9,569 nt of DNA. Source: Propionibacteriaceae bacterium. Lineage in GTDB: Bacteria > Actinomycetota > Actinomycetes > Propionibacteriales > Propionibacteriaceae. Where the stretch lies: NCBI GenBank assembly GCA_031268065.1, contig JAIRXX010000064.1, positions 1 through 9,569 of the forward strand, in the 5' to 3' direction. Each line of letters begins with the position of its first letter. Position 1 is the first letter of the stretch. A model generated the notes under the pieces. The model ran no database searches, was not told the origin of the DNA, and saw only the letters and a list, made by a program, of their open reading frames with translations. Shown here piece by piece: positions 1 to 6,800 of the stretch. The translations under genes and the position numbers were made by a program.

Positions 1-456
1 CAGTACCTAGCCGCGAATACCGCCGCGCGAGTGGGCGTGCGGGTCATCACCCATCTGGGCGCCTGCGAGGTGCATGAACGCTTCACCCCGGCAGATATCC
101 AGCAGATTCGCGCCGACCATCCAGGGGTCACCGTGCTCGCGCACCCGGAATGCCCGCCGGAAGTAGTGGCTGAGGCGAATTTCGCCGGATCGACGGCGGC
201 GATGGTGGATTTCGTCGCGGTAAACCAACCCAAGCGGGTGGCGCTCATCACTGAATGCTCGATGAGCGACAACGTTGCCCAACTTTATCCGCAGGTCGAA
301 TTCATCCGGCCCTGCAACCTGTGCCCGCACATGAAGCGGAACACACTGGCTACGATCCGCAGATCGTTGGAAACGATGACCCACGAGGTGCAGATCGACG
401 CCGCCGTTGCCGAGCGGGCAAAGCTCGCCGTGGATCGGATGCTCGCGGTCAAGTGA
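1..456 (+). CDS. nadA: Quinolinate synthase NadA, C-terminal part (5' end missing)
   Basis: Quinolinate synthase condenses iminoaspartate from NadB with dihydroxyacetone phosphate to give quinolinate, using a [4Fe-4S] cluster in the cytoplasm. The reading frame is open from base 1 and ends at TGA 454-456, giving 151 residues; the N-terminal portion lies outside the window. Visible motifs, in fragment numbering, are a cysteine before VHERF (Cys22), HPEC (Cys51), the GST substrate loop (63-65), and CNLCPHMKR (Cys105 and Cys108). Cys22, Cys51 and Cys108 are the likely cluster ligands by family comparison. ITECSM and CNLCPHMK recall the long actinobacterial form of NadA. An internal GTG at 31 is not the start, because the similarity continues upstream to the window edge. 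nadB follows after 26 bp, so the two are probably co-transcribed. Confidence 0.95.
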   Translation, partial: QYLAANTAARVGVRVITHLGACEVHERFTPADIQQIRADHPGVTVLAHPECPPEVVAEANFAGSTAAMVDFVAVNQPKRVALITECSMSDNVAQLYPQVEFIRPCNLCPHMKRNTLATIRRSLETMTHEVQIDAAVAERAKLAVDRMLAVK

Positions 457-471
457 CCGCGCACACACCTC

Positions 472-477
472 GGAGGG
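472..477 (+). promoter_or_regulatory. Shine-Dalgarno of nadB
   Basis: GGAGGG lies 5 bases upstream of the ATG at 483. It settles the nadB start at 483 rather than at any in-frame upstream codon; the frame is open back to about 255 but that stretch overlaps nadA and shows no family similarity. Confidence 0.8.
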
Positions 478-482
478 AAACA

Positions 483-2015
483 ATGGAACAGATCGATCTC
501 GACTGCCCGGTGATCGTCGGGGCCGGACTGGCTGGGCTGACCACGGCGATCGAACTCTCGCCCACGCCTTGCCTGGTGGTCACCGCCGGGGCGCTGGGCA
601 TGCACACGTCGACGGATTGGGCGCAGGGCGGGGTGGCCGCCGCCGTCGGAGAAGACGATTCCCCAAAGATCCACGCCCAAGACACCTTGGCAGCAGGGGC
701 GGGGCTGTGCGATCCAGACGCTGTGCGCCGTATCACCGCCCAGGGGCCAGCGGCAATCGAATGGCTGGCTGGCATCGGCACCCAATTCGACCGCCGCGCG
801 GACGGCAGGCTCAAACGCGGCCTCGAAGGGGCGCACAGCCGTCGCCGCATCGTTCACGCTATGGGCGACAAAACCGGCGCGGAATTGCTGCGTGCGGTGA
901 TAGCGAAAGCCAAGTCAACGCCGTCGATCACAGTTTGGGCGCACTGCCGGGCCACTGAAATTGTCGTCGAAGAGGGGCGCTTGATCGGCCTGCGGCTGCA
1001 AACCAGCGCCGGGCCGCTCGAATTGCGCACTGGTGCGGTCATCCTCGCCAGCGGCGGCATCGGCGGGCTGTTCTCCCACACCACCAACCCGCTCAGCTCG
1101 CGGGGCCAAGGCTTGGCGCTGGCCTACCGGGCGGGAGCGACACTGCGCGACATGGAGATGGTCCAATTCCACCCGACCGCCCTTGACGTCGGCATCGACC
1201 CGATGCCGCTGGTCAGCGAGGCGGTGCGCGGCGAAGGCGCGATCTTGGTGAACGAAGCCGGCAGGTTGGTGTTGGAAAACCCACTCGCCGCCCGCGATGT
1301 GGTCGCGCGCGCTGAGTGGCGGATGCTGCAGGCTGGGCACAAGGTGTTTTTGGACGCCCGCGAACGCCCAGGGCAGCAATTCCACCGCCTCTTCCCGCAG
1401 ATCACCGAAAAAGCAGCCGCTGCCGGGTTGGACCCCAGCAAAGACTTCATCCCGGTGCGCCCCGCCGCCCATTACCACATGGGCGGCGTGCTGGTGGACC
1501 ATCACGGCGAGAGCACCCTGCCCGGACTGTACGCCGTTGGCGAGGTCGCCTCGACCGGACTGCACGGGGCAAACCGGCTGGCCTCCAATTCACTGCTGGA
1601 AGCAGTGGTTTGCGGACGCTGGACCGGCTCAGCGCTGCGCGGGCAATTCGCTCACCGCTTTGGCTGCCGCCTCCCGGCCCCGCCCGCCTTGAATCCGCTG
1701 GCCGCTGAGCCAGCGAACCCCGAATTGGCCCATATCCGCGCGACCATCACCGCTGGCGCCGGAGTTTTGCGGAACAAGGTTGCGTTGGAGTCCACTTTGG
1801 CGAAATTGCGCCCGTATCTGGCCACCGACGCCGGGCTGGTCGCACACCTGTTGGCAACTGCGGCGCTGGAGCGCCAGGAATCGCGCGGAGCGCACACCAG
1901 GTTGGACTATCCCGCCGCCGATGACGAGATCACCCACACGCTGCTGCGGCTGCCTGGCCAAGCGAGGCAACCGCTTAAGCAGACCGCGTTGCTGATGAAA
2001 GACAGCCTGCGATGA
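483..2015 (+). CDS. nadB: L-aspartate oxidase NadB
   Basis: This FAD-dependent enzyme oxidises L-aspartate to iminoaspartate, the first step of de novo NAD synthesis, and passes it to NadA. The protein is 510 aa, near the usual family length. The FAD-binding motif GAGLAGL is at residues 13-19, followed by the TDWAQGGVAAA segment (44-54) and LEGAHSRRRIVHA (114-126). ILASGGIGGLF (187-197), EMVQFHPTAL (225-234), EAVRGEGA (246-253) and AHYHMGGV (329-336) follow. The succinate dehydrogenase/fumarate reductase flavoprotein signature runs from GLYAVGEV to RLASNSLLEA (348-374). Residues expected to bind substrate, such as the His in AHYHMGG and the Arg in GANRLAS, are present. The C-terminal helical domain keeps the ESRGAHTRLDYP signature (466-477). 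The start is chosen from the strong Shine-Dalgarno sequence and the position of the FAD motif. Its stop overlaps the nadC start. Confidence 0.97.
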   Translation: MEQIDLDCPVIVGAGLAGLTTAIELSPTPCLVVTAGALGMHTSTDWAQGGVAAAVGEDDSPKIHAQDTLAAGAGLCDPDAVRRITAQGPAAIEWLAGIGTQFDRRADGRLKRGLEGAHSRRRIVHAMGDKTGAELLRAVIAKAKSTPSITVWAHCRATEIVVEEGRLIGLRLQTSAGPLELRTGAVILASGGIGGLFSHTTNPLSSRGQGLALAYRAGATLRDMEMVQFHPTALDVGIDPMPLVSEAVRGEGAILVNEAGRLVLENPLAARDVVARAEWRMLQAGHKVFLDARERPGQQFHRLFPQITEKAAAAGLDPSKDFIPVRPAAHYHMGGVLVDHHGESTLPGLYAVGEVASTGLHGANRLASNSLLEAVVCGRWTGSALRGQFAHRFGCRLPAPPALNPLAAEPANPELAHIRATITAGAGVLRNKVALESTLAKLRPYLATDAGLVAHLLATAALERQESRGAHTRLDYPAADDEITHTLLRLPGQARQPLKQTALLMKDSLR

Positions 2016-2863
2016 GGCCGCCGCCGCTGTTGGCCATCGAACCCATCGTGCGAATGGCGTTGAACGAAGACCTGTCTGCTATGGGCGACATGACGACTGA
2101 CGCGATCATCCCAACTGGCCAGACCGGACGGGTGGCGCTGGTGGCCCGCGAGCCGGGAGTCATCGCAGGCGCCGACTGCGCGGCTTTGGCCTGGCGGCTG
2201 GTCGATCCAGCCATCCAAACCACTTTCACGGTACCCGACGGCGAGCAAGTCCACCCCGGCGATGTGATCGCAACGGCTACCGGCCCGATGCGCGGATTGC
2301 TCAGCGGCGAGCGGGTGGCGCTGAATTTCCTCGGGCATCTGTGCGGAGTGGCCACCGCGACGGCGACCATAGCCGCCGCCATCGCCCACACCAAGGCCAA
2401 GGTGGCCGACACCCGTAAAACCATGCCTGGCCTGCGCGCCCTGCAGAAATACGCAGTGCGTGCCGGTGGGGGGAGCAACCACCGCTTCGGACTGGGCGAC
2501 GCCGTGCTGATAAAGGACAACCACATCGCCGCCGTTGGGGGGATCGCCCCGGCGCTGGGGCGGGTGAAGGCCAGCGTCGGCCACATGGTCAAGATCGAGG
2601 TGGAGGTAGACACGCTGGACCAACTGCGCGAATTGCTGGCGCTGGCCGACAGCGCGGACGCCGTGCTGCTGGACAATATGACTCCCGCGCAGCTGGGGGA
2701 AGCCGTCGCATTGGTGGACGGCAGGATGATCACCGAAGCGTCGGGCCGGATCACCCCGGAAACCGCCCGCCCGATAGCTGAAGCTGGCGTCGATCTGATC
2801 AGCGTGGGGTGGCTCACCCATTCCGCGCGGGTGCTCGACATCGGCCTGGACTATCTCAGCTAG
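2012..2863 (+). CDS. nadC: Nicotinate-nucleotide pyrophosphorylase (quinolinate phosphoribosyltransferase) NadC
   Basis: NadC transfers the phosphoribosyl group of PRPP to quinolinate and releases CO2 and pyrophosphate, giving nicotinate mononucleotide. The 283-aa length is typical. Family motifs appear in order: LLSGERVALNFL (97-108), DTRKTMPGLR (133-142), RAGGGSNHRFGL (150-161), IKDNHI (167-172), EVEVD (196-200), LLDNM (219-223), ITEASGRI (240-247) and SVGWLTHSA (264-272). These hold the basic residues that bind quinolinate and the acidic residues near the PRPP site. The ATG overlaps the nadB TGA as ATGA, implying translational coupling. crcB1 follows 18 bp downstream. With NadA and NadB this completes the aspartate-to-NaMN route within one operon. 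Confidence 0.97.
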   Translation: MRPPPLLAIEPIVRMALNEDLSAMGDMTTDAIIPTGQTGRVALVAREPGVIAGADCAALAWRLVDPAIQTTFTVPDGEQVHPGDVIATATGPMRGLLSGERVALNFLGHLCGVATATATIAAAIAHTKAKVADTRKTMPGLRALQKYAVRAGGGSNHRFGLGDAVLIKDNHIAAVGGIAPALGRVKASVGHMVKIEVEVDTLDQLRELLALADSADAVLLDNMTPAQLGEAVALVDGRMITEASGRITPETARPIAEAGVDLISVGWLTHSARVLDIGLDYLS

Positions 2864-2881
2864 CCAGCATCGGAAAACGCC

Positions 2882-3337
2882 ATGACCCCACCGCGCCGCA
2901 ACAAAGCCTGGGGAGCGTGGCTACGGGCAGCCGCACCGCGCCAGCGGCGCAGAGCGCTGAAAGCCAGCCGGATTGGCGTCATTTTATTGGGAGGGGCACT
3001 CGGTGCCAGCATCCGCGTGACGCTCAGCGAGGCTTGGCCCGCTTGGACGACAACCCTGGCGATCAACCTGGCAGGCGCGTTCCTGCTCGGGGCGCTCCTC
3101 GGATGGCTGGGCGACCAGCCGGGCTGGCGGCATTTGCTGCGGCTGGGGCTGGGCACCGGGGTGCTGGGCGGATTCACCACCTATTCCGCCTTCAGTTTCG
3201 AGATCGTCCAACTGCTGCGCACCTCGGCGCTGGTCGGCGTCGGGTACGCGCTGGGAAGCGTGCTCTGCGGTGTGGCGGCGGCCTGCCTCGGAGGCTGGGC
3301 GACAGCCAGAATGGCGAGACAGCGGGGCGGGCAATGA
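2882..3337 (+). CDS. crcB: Fluoride channel CrcB/FluC, first subunit of a tandem pair
   Basis: FluC proteins are small four-helix membrane channels that let toxic fluoride leave the cytoplasm. This 151-aa protein has likely membrane segments at about 31-49, 57-76, 84-111 and 117-141. Family motifs are GGALGASIR (37-45), INLAGAFLLG (61-70, with the conserved Asn62) and GVLGGFTTYSAF (93-104). The usual TTFSTF pore motif reads TTYSAF, so the first Phe is Tyr101 and the second Phe104 is kept. The N-terminus is strongly basic (ten Arg/Lys in 30 residues), as is the C-terminus, while the first loop has no basic residue; this predicts N-in/C-in topology. The Shine-Dalgarno is weak (GGAAAA at 2872-2877), so a slightly later start is possible. 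The gene overlaps the second crcB by ATGA. No fluoride riboswitch fits in the 18-bp gap after nadC. Confidence 0.93.
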   Translation: MTPPRRNKAWGAWLRAAAPRQRRRALKASRIGVILLGGALGASIRVTLSEAWPAWTTTLAINLAGAFLLGALLGWLGDQPGWRHLLRLGLGTGVLGGFTTYSAFSFEIVQLLRTSALVGVGYALGSVLCGVAAACLGGWATARMARQRGGQ

Positions 3338-3696
3338 TCTGGATCGCACTGGCCGGAGGCTGCGGGGCGGTGGCCCGCTACGGGACCAACGCGCTGTTGA
3401 CGCGCAAGGGCGCCAGCCCGCACGGCTGGGCGACCTGGGTGATCAACGTGCTCGGATCGTTCCTGCTCGGCGCCCTGATCGGCTGGCTCTCCAGCCTAGG
3501 CGGCGACACCGGCCTGCGCCTGCTGCTCGGAGCGGGATTCCTCGGCGGCTACACCACCTTCAGCACCGCCTGCGTGGAAACCGCCCAACTGCTGCGCAGC
3601 GGAAACCCCGGTAAGGCTTTGCTGCTGTCGGCGTCGATGCTGGCCGCCAGCGTCCTCGCCACCGCCGGTGGCCTAGCGCTGGGCGCGGCTGGCTAA
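3334..3696 (+). CDS. crcB: Fluoride channel CrcB/FluC, second subunit of a tandem pair
   Basis: This is a second FluC-family protein, 120 aa, four membrane segments, with almost no N-terminal extension. Motifs are GGCGAVARY (8-16), INVLGSFLLG (37-46, Asn38) and GFLGGYTTFSTA (68-79). At the pore motif the first Phe (Phe76) is kept but the second is Ala79, the reverse of its partner. The first loop (Arg24, Lys25) and third loop (Arg88, Lys94) are basic, while both termini lack charge, which predicts N-out/C-out topology, opposite to the first subunit. The ATG overlaps the upstream stop as ATGA, with a GGGGCGGG purine-rich stretch just before it. The frame is open further upstream, but only from this ATG does the product match the family. 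It is the last gene of the nad-crcB operon. Confidence 0.93.
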   Translation: MIWIALAGGCGAVARYGTNALLTRKGASPHGWATWVINVLGSFLLGALIGWLSSLGGDTGLRLLLGAGFLGGYTTFSTACVETAQLLRSGNPGKALLLSASMLAASVLATAGGLALGAAG

Positions 3697-3706
3697 GCTT
3701 TTGGGC

Positions 3707-3829
3707 ATGATTTGCGGTTGGCCGTGCGAAACCTGCGGCGAGCCTTCGTGCCCTGCTTGCGGCTGTGACCGCCAAACCCGCGAAAGTGGCTTGTTAAAAA
3801 TGCCACGAGAGAAAGCTACTTCGCCTTAG
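3707..3829 (+). CDS. Possible 40-aa cysteine-rich small protein (weak candidate)
   Basis: An ATG ten bases after the crcB2 stop opens 40 codons with six cysteines at residues 3, 7, 10, 15, 18 and 20, giving a C-x3-C-x2-C-x4-C-x2-C-x-C pattern in MICGWPCETCGEPSCPACGC. The spacing could hold a metal. The remaining half is polar and basic. Against it: no clear Shine-Dalgarno sequence is visible, third-position GC is only moderate for this block, and the last bases overlap the 3' end of the convergent helicase gene. I do not recognise a family. It may be a chance reading frame in a 119-bp intergenic gap. Confidence 0.18.
   Translation: MICGWPCETCGEPSCPACGCDRQTRESGLLKMPREKATSP
3786..3806 (-). terminator. 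Weak hairpin downstream of the helicase-methyltransferase gene
   Basis: GTGGC at 3786-3790 pairs with GCCAC at 3802-3806 around an 11-base AT-rich loop. Read on the minus strand it sits about 10 bases past the stop of the large gene and is followed by only TTTC. The stem is short and the T-run poor, so a working intrinsic terminator is possible but not shown. No better terminator is visible for the nad-crcB operon in the same gap. Confidence 0.22.
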
Positions 3830-6800
3830 TTGTAACCGGTGTCTGAGTGGACTGCCGGGCATGATGAGGCGTGTCAGTCGCCGTTAACGGGGTCTTCCCC
3901 ATCGAGCGAACCATCTTCTCTGCGAAGGCAATCTCTGTGGCGCTTAGGCCGTACTTGGCGTACAGATCCTCATCCGTCCACGTCCTGGAAAAGTTTTGCA
4001 CGGGGACGAATGTGTATACCTTGCGAGTCACGTCCTGGGAAGGCTTGTGAAGAAGTATCAAGAGCCGGGTGAGACGGCATTCCAGATATGACAGGGCGTT
4101 TTGCGCATCCTCATGCTCGTCGAACGGCCCGATGCATAGATAGGTTTCCGAGGATATGCTTCCCGGCTTGCCCACGAACGGAGTGGGGATTATCCGGTGA
4201 GGATAAGTGTCTTTATTACCGGTCCCGGCAGCAGCGCGACCAATAAAGAGCTTCCACTTGTCTATCAAAGCACCACCCAAGGTGATAGAGGAGCGTGGTG
4301 TATATCCAACGCCGCCGTTTCGGTAGACGAGAACATCTCCATTGCTTCTTGCCCCGTTCCCCTTGAACGTGGTTGTCAGGCCAAATGGCTTTCGGGAACT
4401 GACCAGCCTGTCGAAGCGTTTCTCGTCGGGCAGCGATAGCGAGTCTCCTGCCCCTTCAACCGCCATCACCTTCTTGAGGATGGAGATGCCTTCGTTGAAC
4501 CGAATGAACACGTCAGCTCCCTTTTCCAGCAGGGGCCTAGTGGCAACGGATGGGGTTTCGTCCTTGTATTGGGTGGTGACTGTGCAGTCTCCGGGGTTGT
4601 CCCTGTCCCGGAGGAAGTGGCAGACCCCTCCTTTGAGGCCAACATCGGGGAACACGTCAGATGCCGTGAGGTAATCATGCAAGGTGCGAATACGGCTGTC
4701 GTGGAGCATCTCGGTTCGGAAGCTATCAAGGCCTTTGCCCCCGGCGAACCAGCGGGAGGGAATGACCATGCTGAGGAACTGCGGGTCCAGTTGCTTCCCG
4801 AGTTCCACGAATAGCTGGTAGATAGGGGCGGCACTGGTCCCGAACCCTCCGTCGTCAGCCTGATATGGAGGGTTGCCGACCACGGCACTGAATTCCATCT
4901 GAACACTTCCTTCCAATAGCTTCGCATCCAGCGCAAGCTCGCTCCACGCCGTGTCGCCTTCACGAAGCACTGACGCGACATCTTTGGCAACAAGTCTCCC
5001 GTCTGCCTCCGACACTTCCACCAAGTCGTAGGCGTTGAAAGAGCTAGCGATATTTTTCACGTCAAGATCCAGGATTTCGTAGAAACGTCTCGTGAACTCG
5101 TAGGCAATGCTCGACGATGGGATGGAGTAGATCATGCTTTTGATGGCAATGGGTTCGACACCGAGTTCTTGCACGAGCCTTTCGTACAGAGCAAGGGCAA
5201 ATTCGCCTGACTTGCTGGCGATGTCGAGGAAGACTCTCCCCTCCTCGACATCGGCAGCTAGTTTCTCACCGGGAATCTGAGCAATCATGTCGTGGCACAG
5301 CCACGATGGGGTCCGCACCTCTGAGTCCGAGATGCGCGTGAACTTACCCAGGGCGCGAGCCGCTCGCTCTACCGGCTCCAGCATTTCGTCGTGGACAAGT
5401 TGAGAAATATTCTGAATCTTGTAATCCAGGCAGCTGAGCTTGAACGGGTCGAATACTCTGAGCAAGGCCCGGAGAACCCCTGGGTCAAGGAAGAGGTGTC
5501 GAGCGATCCTCGCATTGTTGTCTTCTTCTATGACATCGACAATCCCAGCAAGAGACCGGACCTCATCGGTGGCGAGCATCGCGAAGAACAGAATCCTCTG
5601 ATAGTAGGTCTGGAGCTTCCTCGCCAGGCTCTTGGAGGAATCATCCGAGGCAGGTGGAGCGCAGTCTCTCCCGTATTCGTCCGTCGCTTTGCTGCCGCCC
5701 TGGTCGGTGTCATCGTCTTCGCCGGACATGTCGAGGTCATTCTCCTCGCCATCGAACGGCTCCAGAGTGAGGCCTGACTTCGACCCCAGCTCGGCCTGGG
5801 CCTCGATCACTCGGCGAATGTCATCGTCCCTGAGCACATCAAGGTCAATTGGGATGTCGCAGGCCTCGTCGCCAACGCTGCGCTTTGAACTGTACTCGCT
5901 GACGGCGGCGAGGATGTCAGCCGCATCAACCTGGTGAATCCCTTCTGCGTTGAGCGTGATGATTGGGGAGATTCTAAGCTCCTCTTTGATGCGCTCTTCC
6001 AGCTTGGCATTGCCGTTCTCGTCGGTGTTGACGTTGTAGATTAGCGACTTCTGCTCCTGCATACGGAACAGCCGATCCGGGTCGAAATCCACGAGCAAAG
6101 TCTGGGGCTTGAGGTTATTCCGAATCGTGCTGGTCTGGCCCTCTTCCCTCTCGGAAAACAGGGTGCGGACATACTGGTTCTGCAAGCGGAAGGTCGCCTG
6201 GTCGTACTCCTGTGGCGAGGATGTGTCCTTGAGGTAGAGCATTGTGTCCCACTGCTCCACGGTGCTCCCGGTCAGCATCCGGTTAACGGTCAGGGTCAAG
6301 GTCTTGCGCCCCGCTGCTTCGGCGTCGCTGATGGCCTTCTTCACGTCTTCGGGACTTCGGTAACGTCTCGCGCCCTCAACCCCGGAGATATTGATGATCT
6401 GATAGTCGCCGAGGTTCCTGAAGTCGCCACTGTGCGATTGGATGAGTGCTTCCATCGCGTCGCAGGATGCGCAGTAGGGAAGCACCATCACCATGTGGCG
6501 GCACATCATTCCCTGCTTGATGCGGTCGTAGTCAAGGAAGCCCAACAGGTTGTCATCTTGTTGCGAACCGTCGATCACCCGCAGCAGGTCCAGGATTTCC
6601 GGCTCGTGCTTGAACTGTTTGTGCAGGTCGTCGTTATCCTTCCTGATCGACCTCGGCTCTAACAGAGCGGAGAGAGCGAGCGAGATGCCGGATTTGCTCA
6701 ACTCTTCCATCTTCTGCCTGGCGGCCTTGCTGGGCTTGAACGCGAACCGGACCATCTGTGGGAAGCCGAAGTAAGGGTTGTCCCACTCGTTCACGTCGTC

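Noticed and set aside
255..482. N-terminal extension of NadB by 76 codons to an upstream in-frame start
   Set aside because: It overlaps nadA, the translated extension has no family similarity, and a strong Shine-Dalgarno sequence precedes the ATG at 483.
1907..2821. Long minus-strand frame opposite nadC (304 codons), and similar ones opposite nadB
   Set aside because: These are antisense shadows of high-GC genes with certain identity; their translations show no recognisable domain.
2864..2881. Fluoride riboswitch upstream of crcB1
   Set aside because: The gap to nadC is only 18 bp, too short for the aptamer, and no such structure was noticed in the end of nadC.
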